Counted from the stretch's first letter, positions 33,675 to 41,595 are shown. The stretch is 64,000 nucleotides of DNA from Fibrobacter sp. UBA7003 (GCA_002449765.1 DJXN01000006.1:62001-126000), one strand, 5' to 3'. Program-made: numbers and translations. The notes: generated from the sequence alone by a model not told the origin.

Positions 33675-33692
33675 ACTTTTGGGCTGCTTTTC

Positions 33693-33706
33693 GGGGCTTT
33701 TGCCCC
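33693..33706. other. Short GC hairpin at the end of the GAF-HlyD gene
   Basis: GGGGC-TTTT-GCCCC, perfect, 2 bp beyond the stop of the minus-strand gene. There is no T-tract on that strand, so it is at most a weak terminator or an mRNA-end stabiliser. It also falls within the out-of-phase last unit of the 43-bp array. Confidence 0.4.
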
Positions 33707-33707
33707 C

Positions 33708-35159
33708 TTACCACCAGAGTTTCAGGCGCAAGTAGTCGATGGCCTGGTGCGAGAGAATCCACCAGAGCGTGCGCTTGCCCGCGAAAATCTTCGCTATCCC
33801 TGTCATGCCGGGGCGGAACCACGGGGGAGTCGCCCTCACGAACTCGCCGCGCACGGCGAAGGTGTTTTCCTGGTCCTTGACACTTGCCGTCGGGTTCATG
33901 AGCGTGGTGCGGAACCTGTACACGTAATCGGGACGGCTCTTGATGGCCATGAAGCCCTCGCCGCCAAGCCGCACGTTGTTCACTTCGAGTTCGCTTACGT
34001 CGGCCTCCATGTAGATTTCTTCGATGGATGCCAGCTGGAACAGTTCGCCGCCCTGGTTCACATGCGACCCCACGCGCTTTTGCAGGTCGCCCTCGATGAC
34101 CACCGCGCTGTCCGATTCGCAGCGCACCACCGAGCGAGAGAGCTTGTAGCGCACCGTCTTTAGCTTCGCGAGAGTCTGCGAGAGCTTGGCCTGCTGTATG
34201 CGCAGGTCGGCCAGCTGTCTGTTTGCTTGGGCCTTCTGTATTTCGCGGCGGTTGTCCTGCTCCTGGGCCATTAGGTCGGCCTCTTCTAGCTTGAGTTCCT
34301 TCTGGTCGAGTCTCAAGAGTTCGTCGCCCTTGTACACGATGTCGCCCGGCTTCACCTTCACGCTCTGGATGAACCCGTCGAAGGGGGCGCTCAGGTAGGT
34401 GATGTGGTCGGTCTTGAGCATGGCCGGGGCGCTTACCCTGTAGGGGATGGGCACCAGTGCCGCGAAAAGCACGAACGCCGTAAGCAGAATGCCCAACAGT
34501 TTTGCCCAGGTGTGTTCGTGGCCCAGCAGCTTGGCTAACCCCTCCCGCGCGGCCCGGGCGAACCTCTTGCCGAACCAGCCGCTCTTGCGGTAGAGTTCGT
34601 CTATCCTTGCGCTAGTGAGCGTTGCTACCAGGTGGATCTGGGCGGACTCCTCGTCGTCGAAGGGGTGCGCCCCGCGTTCGCAGGTGATTACCGCGATGGT
34701 CTCTTCGCCCCGCCTTACCGGGACCGAGAGCATGTGCCCCACGCCGTAAGTCTTGCTGTAGTACTCGTGGATTCGGGTGGCGAGCGGGGTGCCGCCGTCC
34801 GGGGGCGGGTAGGCGATGCTTGCGTCCTGTTCGTAGGCCTCTTCCATGGCGCATTCCAGGTCGCGCACCACCTGCATCTTGCCCTCGAAATGGTCGGTGT
34901 GGCTTATGGCCGCGAGCACCACGTAGTCGTGCTTGACCATGCCGATGCTCACCCTTTCGGCGTGATGGCGGTCGGCGATTTCGCCCGCGAGTGCGAGGGC
35001 CGCCGTCTTGAAAGTCTTCGCCTCGCCGACAACCCGCACGATGTCCAGGACCTCGTTCATCTGCCCTATCTTGGAACTGGTGGTGCGCAGGGCGTTCTGC
35101 AGCGCCTTGATGATGGCGCCCTGGTCGAACTGCGGCTTTTCCTGGTTCTGTGCGGTCAT
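33708..35159 (-). CDS. GAF-domain plus HlyD-type membrane-fusion adaptor
   Basis: 483 residues. A GAF-like sensory domain (about 35-190, with MLSVPVRRGEETIAVITCERG) lies on the cytoplasmic side. A single membrane helix follows (221-239, LLGILLTAFVLFAALVPIP), then a HlyD-type periplasmic adaptor: lipoyl half (LSAPFDGFIQSVKVKPGDIVYKGDELLRLD), a coiled coil (about 285-335) and the returning lipoyl/beta-barrel domains (VIEGDLQKRVGSHVNQGGELFQLA). Such adaptors bridge an inner-membrane exporter and a TolC-like pore, and GAF-HlyD fusions often accompany large RTX or LEPR-XLL proteins; the giant protein at 42964 is a plausible client. The exporter itself is not in the window. Confidence 0.8.
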   Translation of the reverse strand: MTAQNQEKPQFDQGAIIKALQNALRTTSSKIGQMNEVLDIVRVVGEAKTFKTAALALAGEIADRHHAERVSIGMVKHDYVVLAAISHTDHFEGKMQVVRDLECAMEEAYEQDASIAYPPPDGGTPLATRIHEYYSKTYGVGHMLSVPVRRGEETIAVITCERGAHPFDDEESAQIHLVATLTSARIDELYRKSGWFGKRFARAAREGLAKLLGHEHTWAKLLGILLTAFVLFAALVPIPYRVSAPAMLKTDHITYLSAPFDGFIQSVKVKPGDIVYKGDELLRLDQKELKLEEADLMAQEQDNRREIQKAQANRQLADLRIQQAKLSQTLAKLKTVRYKLSRSVVRCESDSAVVIEGDLQKRVGSHVNQGGELFQLASIEEIYMEADVSELEVNNVRLGGEGFMAIKSRPDYVYRFRTTLMNPTASVKDQENTFAVRGEFVRATPPWFRPGMTGIAKIFAGKRTLWWILSHQAIDYLRLKLWW

Positions 35160-35231
35160 TGGACTGTCGGTTAGGGTGTGGTTTGGGTGGAAATAATAGT
35201 AAAAATACGCCGACTCGCAGAAACCGTTTAG

Positions 35232-35274
35232 AAATGCTACAGCCTAAAGGCGTGTAATAATTTCTGAAGCATTT
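35232..35274 (+). promoter_or_regulatory. Inverted repeat upstream of the sigma-54 promoter, possible activator site
   Basis: AAATGCT (35232-35238) and AGCATTT (35268-35274) are exact inverted copies 29 bp apart, 50-92 bp upstream of the -24/-12 promoter. An upstream activator dimer or tetramer could bind there. The spacing is unusual, so this is tentative. Confidence 0.35.
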
Positions 35275-35323
35275 TGAAACATCCTCGGTCGCCCGGATGG
35301 CCCCAAAAGCCTGTTTTTGCGGT

Positions 35324-35339
35324 TGGCACGGTATTTGCA
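35324..35339 (+). promoter_or_regulatory. Sigma-54 (-24/-12) promoter of the CBASS operon
   Basis: TGGCACGGTATTTGCA matches the RpoN consensus TGGCACG-N4-TTGCA at every fixed position, with GG and GC twelve bases apart. Transcription would begin near 35350, 23 bp ahead of the capV start, and no competing TTGACA/TATAAT pair is obvious. Confidence 0.75.
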
Positions 35340-35372
35340 ATGGAAATAGCATTTAACAACGAGAGGGGCCTT

Positions 35373-36314
35373 ATGTCCGATCAAAAACCGTCCACGCCAA
35401 AGCTTCTATCTCTTTCGGGAGGTGGATTTCGAGGGTTCTTTCAAGCCAATATCCTTTCCTATATGGAAGCCGAACTTGGCATGCCTTTAGCTCGTCTTTT
35501 CGCCTTAATTGCAGGGACTTCTATTGGGGGAATTAACGCTTTAAGCCTTGCCGCAGAAATCCCTACAGAAAAAATGGTCAACTTCTATAAGGATTGGGGA
35601 CCTAAAATTTTTCCAAAGATAAGGTGGCCGTTGGGCCTTATAAGGCAGAAATTTTCTGACAAGCAGTTGAGGGCTGCTTTGGAGCAACTCTTAGAGGATC
35701 GGACTATTGAAGACTTGAAGCATAAGGTGTTGATACCGGCTGTTAATCTTTCTACGGGTATGCCGCAGGTTTTCAAGACGCCTCATCATGATAGTTTGAA
35801 AATGGATAAGGAATATCGTTTGGTCGATGTAGCCTTGGCAACTAGTGCCGCTCCGACCTATTTCCCTATACATAAGATGGATGGACTTTATGGATGGTAC
35901 ATGGTTGATGGGGGCTTGGTTGCGAACCATCCGGGATTGTATGCGTGCATAGAGGCCGAACGGTTCTTGAATATGGATTCTCAATCCTACAAGCTGTTGC
36001 ATATAGGAACGATGAGTTCCGGCATCACGGATGTATGTAAGACAGTTAATTCTGGATTTCTGACTCGTTGGCGAGGCAAACTGTTTGATTTGTCTATTTC
36101 CGCACAAGAGGCCGCAACGGAGAATATCCTGAAATTTAAACTTGGGCCGGACCGTTATATGAAAATAGATGTAACCCCACCAAAGGAACAGGTGAAGTTC
36201 ATTGCACTAGATAAGGCGAACCCAAAGGCTCAACAAATACTATCACAACAAGCGCGTTCCGCCTACCAAAATGCGCGCACTGCATTGCAGAAATATATGG
36301 CGGAAGGAGAATAG
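35373..36314 (+). CDS. capV: CapV-type patatin-like phospholipase, CBASS effector
   Basis: 313 residues from ATG 35373 behind GAGAGGGG. Patatin features are SLSGGGFRGFFQ (oxyanion hole), GTSIG with nucleophile Ser50, and DGGLVANHP with the catalytic Asp. The rest (YKLLHIGTMSSGITD, LFDLSISAQEAATENILKF) is like CapV enzymes. In characterised systems CapV is switched on by a cyclic nucleotide, mostly 3'3'-cGAMP, and degrades the cell's phospholipids, killing the infected cell. First gene of a capV-cyclase-cap2-cap3 operon identical in order to that of Vibrio cholerae. Confidence 0.93.
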   Translation: MSDQKPSTPKLLSLSGGGFRGFFQANILSYMEAELGMPLARLFALIAGTSIGGINALSLAAEIPTEKMVNFYKDWGPKIFPKIRWPLGLIRQKFSDKQLRAALEQLLEDRTIEDLKHKVLIPAVNLSTGMPQVFKTPHHDSLKMDKEYRLVDVALATSAAPTYFPIHKMDGLYGWYMVDGGLVANHPGLYACIEAERFLNMDSQSYKLLHIGTMSSGITDVCKTVNSGFLTRWRGKLFDLSISAQEAATENILKFKLGPDRYMKIDVTPPKEQVKFIALDKANPKAQQILSQQARSAYQNARTALQKYMAEGE

Positions 36315-36318
36315 AGTT

Positions 36319-37419
36319 ATGGAATGCAAAAGTTTGAATGATTGCTTCCGAGGGTACCTCAAGGAGATAGAAGTCTCGCAGGAGGTCAAGGAAACATTGG
36401 AAGACGCCCGATTGAAGATAAAGCGAGCGTTAACTGAAGGGATTGGAGAACGGACGGCACAAGAAGGAAACCGAATTGTGCCACGTTTTATGAGACAAGG
36501 GTCCGCCGGATATAAAACGCAGAATATGCCCTGCTTTCCGCCTGCACAGCAGGTTGATTTCGATTATGGATGCTATCTTCCGTTGTCGTATCATGAAGAT
36601 GAATCGGAACCCAGAGAAGCCGCAAACGATTTCTTTGATATGGTCGATTCCATACTTAAGCCTTTGGCTAAAGCAAATGGGTGGACCGCTGAGAAGGGGA
36701 AAAAGTCGTATTGTCTAACTCTTTCTGATGAGATTCATTTTGATGTTCCCTTGTATTCGGTGCCTGATAAGGAATTTCAAAAAATTCGGGATATGCGCCC
36801 TGTCAATGAAAGTGCGCAAGGGAGCACTTTTGCTGCTTGTGATGAACAAGAAGAAAGGGATTTGGATTGGGATGATTTGCCCACAAAGTCCATAATGCTT
36901 GCGTATCGCGAAGACAATGGCCTGTATTCTTGGAAAAAATCGGACCCACGCATGCTGAACCTGTATTTCATGAATAAGGACGATGACGACCGCGCGATTT
37001 ATAGGATTCTGAAAGGGTGGCGCGATTTCAATTTCCAAGATGGAAAGGGGCCTTCATCCATATTCCTGATGAGCCTTGCGGAAAAGGCCAATGCAGGAAA
37101 ATCATTTACCGATGATATTTCGGCAGAACTTTTGAAGGTCTTGAAATTTATCAAGTCAATGTCCTTGCCCGATGATGATGAGGTCTCTGTAGAGAATCCG
37201 GCTGATCCAAGGGAAGGTATCAAGTGCCCGACGGAAAAGTTCAAAGAGCTACAGAGTCGGGCGGTCGGCTTTGCTTCTGCCATTGCTGGCAATATGGACC
37301 CCTCTGATGCGGCGCGGTCGCAGGCTGTGCAACGTCACCTTGGAAAGAGATTCCCCGTGATAAAGGATTCGGTACAGATAAACCGTAGAGGAGCACTGCC
37401 GTCTGTGAGAGCCGGTTGA
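36319..37419 (+). CDS. dncV: DncV-like CD-NTase (cGAMP synthase)
   Basis: 366 residues. Nucleotidyltransferase core: GSAGYKT (61-67), metal-binding Asp80 and Asp82 in QQVDFDYGCYLP and the third acid Asp142 in EIHFDVPLY. The stretch RQGSAGYKTQNMPCFPPAQQ closely follows the DncV pattern, so a 3'3'-cGAMP-type product is likely; product identity is inferred. The C-terminal residue is Gly (SVRAG), as expected for a cyclase conjugated through its C-terminus by Cap2. Confidence 0.93.
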   Translation: MECKSLNDCFRGYLKEIEVSQEVKETLEDARLKIKRALTEGIGERTAQEGNRIVPRFMRQGSAGYKTQNMPCFPPAQQVDFDYGCYLPLSYHEDESEPREAANDFFDMVDSILKPLAKANGWTAEKGKKSYCLTLSDEIHFDVPLYSVPDKEFQKIRDMRPVNESAQGSTFAACDEQEERDLDWDDLPTKSIMLAYREDNGLYSWKKSDPRMLNLYFMNKDDDDRAIYRILKGWRDFNFQDGKGPSSIFLMSLAEKANAGKSFTDDISAELLKVLKFIKSMSLPDDDEVSVENPADPREGIKCPTEKFKELQSRAVGFASAIAGNMDPSDAARSQAVQRHLGKRFPVIKDSVQINRRGALPSVRAG

Positions 37420-37420
37420 T

Positions 37421-38962
37421 ATGAAAGACAGTCCCTGGGAAAATCTTAAGGATGCTCTCGCTGCATGGAACTTTATTCCTTGCAGTGGGAGCCTTTCTGC
37501 CGAATTTGAAGGGCCGATAGAATCGAGTACCTTTGGAACAGTAATTGTAAAGTTGTTGTTTGACAATCAGTGCTGTACTGAATTTCCCAGGGCTTGCTTG
37601 GCTCGGCAATATGATGGACTTTGTTTTAGAAAGGTTCCCCATGTAGAGAAGGATGGCGGTTTATGCTATCTTCAAAAGGGAGAATTGGTCTTTGACGCAT
37701 GTAGGCCATACGATATGGTTGGGGTCATCGTTGACCAAATAACAGAACGCATTCTTGATTTAGCCAAGGAAAAATACGGGGAAGAATTTTCAAACGAGAT
37801 GCCATCTTATTGGCCGTGTGACTACAGTGCTGAAATAAAGGATGTTAACAAAAACTCCTTGAAGATAATTGAAGGTAATTCGTCTTCGCCTAGTTATTCA
37901 TGTCCTGTTTATCCTTTATCTGGTCATGTTGATATATCAGCTTTGAGATTCCCTTTTGGTTCAATGAAAGACCTACTCCTGTTTGGCAAGGCTTCAATGG
38001 GAAAACGGGCCTTCAAACGCTACCGGAAGACAGTTTTATGGGGATGCTATTCCTCCAAGAATTTTGCTATCGCCTTTAGAAAGAATGCAACTATCTTGGG
38101 ATTGATTGTGTCGCCGTCTCGCAGCGGAAATCTTAATTGTCGGTATTTTGCGGAAGAAACCGAAAATAAAATATTTTCAAGGAATGCCTCTATGGAAAAT
38201 AGTGCTCCTTTAATGGATAAGAGAATTCTGGTTGTCGGATGTGGTACATTAGGGAGTAATTTGCTTCCGATGTTGGTAAAGTCCGGTGCCGGATTTAAAA
38301 ATCCATTGACAATTGTTGACCCTGATAAGTATAAGGAAGAGAATTTTTCCAGACATTATCTAGGTCTAGAATCCCAAGGAGTAAATAAGGCTCGTGCAAT
38401 GAAGACTGTTTTGGAAAATCAGGTAAAAGGTGATTCAAGGGCTTTGTGTAGGAATTTTAGAATAGATGCAATAGAGGATTCCTTTGAAAAAAGCTTTAAG
38501 CCGAAACAGGATTTCCCTTTTGACATTGTACTAGATACAACAGGTGACGAGTCGTTCTCGGAATACTTGAACCGATTCCTTGCGCAATTACCAAAGATGC
38601 CTCTATATATTTGTGGATATATATACGGGCGTAGTAAGGCTGTGTGTGCATCTGTTATCGGTAGTTCTAAAAAAGCGTGTTTACGCTGTGAGAAGAAATA
38701 TGTGGAAGAAAATGGAGTTTTGCCTGTGCTTGGTAAAGAAGATCAGACAAGAGGAACCTGTAATGCCGTTTTTATTCCGTTCCCTATAATGGCTTCTATT
38801 GCAGCGGCAAACTTGATGATGACAGCTTTGTTTAGGTCTCTAAAAGCAACGGAAGAAGAATCTTTGTTTTGGTTCCAAACTTGTGCGAATAATGTCTGGA
38901 ATGCGATGGAGTGTGTTACTATACCCAAGGATGATTCATGCCCAGCTTGTTGCAGAAAATAG
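37421..38962 (+). CDS. cap2: Cap2, E2-E1 fusion of type II CBASS
   Basis: 513 residues. The N-terminal part is E2-like with candidate Cys82 in PHVEKDGGLCYL. The C-terminal part is an E1 adenylation domain: ILVVGCGTLGSNLLPMLVKSG (about 268-288), IVDPDKYKEENFSRHYLG, and a zinc/catalytic cysteine region with CLRCEKKYVEE and RGTCNAVFIP, ending CPACCRK. In known systems Cap2 attaches the cyclase C-terminus to targets and so raises its activity. It starts 1 bp after the cyclase stop. Confidence 0.92.
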   Translation: MKDSPWENLKDALAAWNFIPCSGSLSAEFEGPIESSTFGTVIVKLLFDNQCCTEFPRACLARQYDGLCFRKVPHVEKDGGLCYLQKGELVFDACRPYDMVGVIVDQITERILDLAKEKYGEEFSNEMPSYWPCDYSAEIKDVNKNSLKIIEGNSSSPSYSCPVYPLSGHVDISALRFPFGSMKDLLLFGKASMGKRAFKRYRKTVLWGCYSSKNFAIAFRKNATILGLIVSPSRSGNLNCRYFAEETENKIFSRNASMENSAPLMDKRILVVGCGTLGSNLLPMLVKSGAGFKNPLTIVDPDKYKEENFSRHYLGLESQGVNKARAMKTVLENQVKGDSRALCRNFRIDAIEDSFEKSFKPKQDFPFDIVLDTTGDESFSEYLNRFLAQLPKMPLYICGYIYGRSKAVCASVIGSSKKACLRCEKKYVEENGVLPVLGKEDQTRGTCNAVFIPFPIMASIAAANLMMTALFRSLKATEEESLFWFQTCANNVWNAMECVTIPKDDSCPACCRK

Positions 38963-39396
38963 AACCAATAATGTATTTGCCATTAAAAAGAGGCAAAACG
39001 TTCAAAGTCGTTTTCTCGAATTGGATGATGAAGAGAATTGCTCGAATACAGAAATCTGTGTTGACCAATTATGAAAGTGGAGGGATGCTGTTCGGCGTGA
39101 TTCGACCGGGTGAGTTGACGATTTCTTTTGCGACTCCTGCTTACCCAGATGATAAACGGTCAAAAACAGAATTTGTTCGCCGAGACAAAAGACACCTGAA
39201 AGTCTTAGACTCTGTGTGGCATCGTTTTGGGGGAACAATCGGGTATTTGGGTGAGTGGCATTCTCACCCAGAATGTGATCCACATCCGTCCGGTGTAGAT
39301 AAAAAAGGGTGGAATGCAGTTGAAAAGAAATCTGGAAAACCGATTGTATTCTTGATTATAGGAAGCGAGCAAGTATATTTAGAGGGAAGAATTTGA
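38938..39396 (+). CDS. cap3: Cap3, JAB/JAMM isopeptidase of type II CBASS
   Basis: 152 residues if started at 38938, which overlaps cap2 by 25 nt; an ATG at 38971 gives 141 residues. JAMM metalloprotease features are Glu in YESGGMLFG, then GEWHSHPECDPHPSGVD, i.e. His-x-His-x7-Ser-x2-Asp. In type II CBASS it removes Cap2-made conjugates. Last canonical gene of the operon. Confidence 0.92.
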   Translation: MPSLLQKIEPIMYLPLKRGKTFKVVFSNWMMKRIARIQKSVLTNYESGGMLFGVIRPGELTISFATPAYPDDKRSKTEFVRRDKRHLKVLDSVWHRFGGTIGYLGEWHSHPECDPHPSGVDKKGWNAVEKKSGKPIVFLIIGSEQVYLEGRI

Positions 39397-39466
39397 GAAA
39401 AATAAGCAGATTTTAAAAGAAACATACTATAAGACTGTGTATTTTTTATTATCTTGAAAAGAGAAT

Positions 39467-40258
39467 ATGCTTACTATAGTTTCATATAATATAAGACGTC
39501 AAAGTTCTCTATATAAAAAGATGGTAGAACTTGTAAAAAATAATTCGAATGTGATTGTTGCTATACAGGAAAGACCTAGTATTCAGGAAATGAAAAAAAT
39601 ATCCCAAAGAATGCCTAAATGCGTCAAACATCAATATTTTACTAATCGTAATGAACTTGCTGTGATTCATTCTTCAAGTTTAAGTGTTTTGCTTAGAAAT
39701 ATTGAGAGAGGATCTTTTGACAAAAGGCTATTTGATGAAAGAGCTTTAGTGGTAAGTATTCCTTTAAAGAATGGAAATTTTGATATTGTGAATGTTCATG
39801 GATATTCTAAAATGCATAAAGATTCTGTTACGTTGAATAATAAGTTGTTTGAAATGATTAAGGACCTGCAAAAGTCATCTAAACACATTATAATTGGGGA
39901 CTTTAATATAAATCCATATGAAGAACATTGGATGCACAATCAAGGAATTTTTTTATCTTATAGAAATATTAGTTCAGTGAAAAATTTAAACCACAATGAT
40001 GTTATATATTATAATCCCTGTTGGAAATATATGTGTGAACGCTCTTTTCCAGAAGGAACAATCTTTTATGATAAGTGTATGTTGCAATGGGCTATGTTTG
40101 ACCAAGTTTTGATTGCGAAATCTCTTGTTGATGAGAATTCTTTTCGAAATTTTGAAATCCCTCAAAAATTAGGAACCTTTTTAATTTTGGAAAAGAAATG
40201 CTCAAAAAAGAAATATTGTAGTGATCATTTGCCAATAAAGTTAACCCTGGAGGTGTAA
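39467..40258 (+). CDS. Endonuclease/exonuclease/phosphatase-family protein
   Basis: 263 residues, AT-rich. It follows the EEP superfamily: SYNIR at the start (Asn8), Glu35 in VAIQERPS, VNVHGYSK, Asp145 in IIGDFNINPYE and a final Asp253-His254 in CSDHLPIKL. All residues needed for metal-dependent phosphodiester cleavage are there, so it is probably an active nuclease or phosphatase; the substrate cannot be told. It begins 70 bp after cap3 and is tightly linked to the next gene (1 bp). It could be an extra CBASS effector, a processing enzyme, or part of an independent two-gene module. Confidence 0.75.
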   Translation: MLTIVSYNIRRQSSLYKKMVELVKNNSNVIVAIQERPSIQEMKKISQRMPKCVKHQYFTNRNELAVIHSSSLSVLLRNIERGSFDKRLFDERALVVSIPLKNGNFDIVNVHGYSKMHKDSVTLNNKLFEMIKDLQKSSKHIIIGDFNINPYEEHWMHNQGIFLSYRNISSVKNLNHNDVIYYNPCWKYMCERSFPEGTIFYDKCMLQWAMFDQVLIAKSLVDENSFRNFEIPQKLGTFLILEKKCSKKKYCSDHLPIKLTLEV

Positions 40259-40259
40259 T

Positions 40260-40955
40260 ATGTCGAATATTTTTGCGAATAGAAATGTCAAGAAAAAGGA
40301 TTTGCCGGATGCCTTTTGTTCTGTCTGGAAAGATTTTGTTGAATATTATTCTGCAAAATACCCTTCGTTAAAATTTGAAAAAATAATGGGTAACGAAGTT
40401 GGAAAATTTTATATATGTGTACGCCCTTTAAGGGATGCTGCTGGAACGACGACATTAGCCTCGGTTAAGGTGCTTGATGATAAAAGACTGAAATTTCAAT
40501 TAACAGAGGCTATTGACGAATCTGTTTTGTCAACAAAGGGGAAATTTGCAGATGCCCTTAGTGTTTTGATGGCCTCCCCGTATACGCAGACGAATATGAA
40601 AATCATGTCGGAACTTAACGAAAACGGTCCATTTGAAGGGTATGTTCTTAATAGCGCACCTTATGAAATAACCCCTGATGCTGTAAAATTTGTTCTTACC
40701 GCCAAAGAAACAGATAAATTCCTAAAAATAGCTAATAGCGATTTGGATGAGGAAGAAAAAATTGGATTGGAGTCGATATGTTCGATTGATCGAATTGTAA
40801 AGAGTGTATCCCCTATAACATCAAAGTGCTTTAAACACGGAATAAAATATAGATATATTATTTTTCAAGGTTTTTTATTTGAATACAAAAATCGTGTGTT
40901 GCAAAATCAAAAAATAATCCTTAGTGGAACGTATTTAAGAAACTTGCGAATGTGA
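40260..40955 (+). CDS. Unrecognised protein paired with the EEP enzyme
   Basis: 231 residues, AT-rich, with a GGAGG ribosome site inside the end of the previous gene. No signal peptide or membrane helix. The middle has a predicted alpha/beta pattern (KFYICVRPLRDAAGTTTLAS, LKFQLTEAIDESVL), followed by an acidic helix (NSDLDEEEKIGLESIC) and an aromatic C-terminus (YRYIIFQGFLFEYK). I do not recognise the family. The strict coupling suggests that it acts with the EEP protein as regulator, substrate adaptor or antidote. Confidence 0.65.
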   Translation: MSNIFANRNVKKKDLPDAFCSVWKDFVEYYSAKYPSLKFEKIMGNEVGKFYICVRPLRDAAGTTTLASVKVLDDKRLKFQLTEAIDESVLSTKGKFADALSVLMASPYTQTNMKIMSELNENGPFEGYVLNSAPYEITPDAVKFVLTAKETDKFLKIANSDLDEEEKIGLESICSIDRIVKSVSPITSKCFKHGIKYRYIIFQGFLFEYKNRVLQNQKIILSGTYLRNLRM

Positions 40956-40964
40956 TAAATGCTA

Positions 40965-40995
40965 AAACCCTGCTGGTAGATTGCCGGCAGGGTTT
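40965..40995 (+). terminator. Stable hairpin after the EEP gene pair
   Basis: AAACCCTGCTGG-TAGATTG-CCGGCAGGGTTT is a 12-bp stem with one wobble, 7 bp beyond the stop. It has only a short T-run (GTTTAT), so it is a probable rather than certain terminator. It marks the end of the CBASS-EEP transcript on the + strand. Confidence 0.7.
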
Positions 40996-41032
40996 ATGCT
41001 ATCAGCTGATACCTGTATTTCGTAAAAAAAAT

Positions 41033-41377
41033 TTAGTCAGGATCATCAGGACTTCGGATGATGAGAGGTTCATTTATTATGCCGCCACAAATTCGACGCG
41101 GAGCTAGACCGGCTACTTTGAGTTTTTGCCAGATTTTTTCAATTATTGGCTCTTCCGCATCAAGCGAAGGAATCTTGCCTATATAAGTTGATCTTGGTAG
41201 AGGAGTCCCTTTGTAATCTCGCGAGAAATTGTACATCTCAAAGATTTCATCTCTTTCGGGTGTTGTCGATTCTCCTGAATCAGAATCGATGGTGACGATC
41301 ATCCATTGAGAGTCGTTTTCGTCATTGATTTTTTGGCAAAGTTCTGCTGCTTTCTCCATGTAATCATCATTCCACAT
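41033..41377 (-). CDS. Hypothetical acidic cytoplasmic protein
   Basis: 114 residues with a good ribosome site (AAGGAG, six bases from the ATG). Acidic, no signal peptide or membrane helix. Helix MEKAAELCQKINDEND, strand QWMIVTIDSDSGE, then helices ending EEPIIEKIWQKLKVAGL and a C-terminal ICGGIINEPLIIRS. Family not recognised. Divergent from the RTX locus; the CRP-like palindrome at 41467-41484 lies between them. Confidence 0.65.
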   Translation of the reverse strand: MWNDDYMEKAAELCQKINDENDSQWMIVTIDSDSGESTTPERDEIFEMYNFSRDYKGTPLPRSTYIGKIPSLDAEEPIIEKIWQKLKVAGLAPRRICGGIINEPLIIRSPDDPD

Positions 41378-41466
41378 AGAATCTCCTTGTGCTTTGATTT
41401 GTTTATAGACTAAAGATGTCTTTTTCTTGATGAAAATCCAATAACTTTATTCAAAAAAACTTTGCA

Positions 41467-41484
41467 GTGTGACGTGTGTCACAC
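41467..41484 (+). promoter_or_regulatory. CRP/FNR-type palindrome
   Basis: GTGTGACGTGTGTCACAC, a perfect 7-bp inverted repeat that contains TGTGA-N6-TCACA, the core CRP recognition sequence. Its centre (41475.5) is about 42 bp upstream of the start predicted from the -10 box at 41506, the position of class II activator sites. Confidence 0.65.
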
Positions 41485-41505
41485 TAATTGAAAAATGAAT
41501 ACGGT

Positions 41506-41511
41506 TATAAT
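41506..41511 (+). promoter_or_regulatory. -10 box of the RTX locus promoter
   Basis: TATAAT, perfect consensus, with no good -35 hexamer 16-18 bp upstream, as expected for an activator-dependent promoter. A start near 41518 gives a ~150 nt leader before the first ORF. Confidence 0.5.
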
Positions 41512-41551
41512 ACGCCCACGTTCCAGTGGTATACAAAAAAAGTCGGACTGC

Positions 41552-41595
41552 GGGGCGGGGTGTGGGGTGAAAATGGGGGCGTTTTGCCCCCATTT
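41552..41595 (+). other. Overlapping G-quadruplex motif and perfect hairpin in the leader
   Basis: Four G-runs, GGGG-C-GGGG-TGT-GGGG-TGAAAAT-GGGGG (41552-41579), meet the rule for a four-tetrad quadruplex with loops of 1, 3 and 7. The last run is also the 5' arm of AAATGGGGGC-GTTTT-GCCCCCATTT (41571-41595), a perfect 10-bp hairpin. The two folds compete for the same bases. No T-tract follows the hairpin. Confidence 0.7.
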
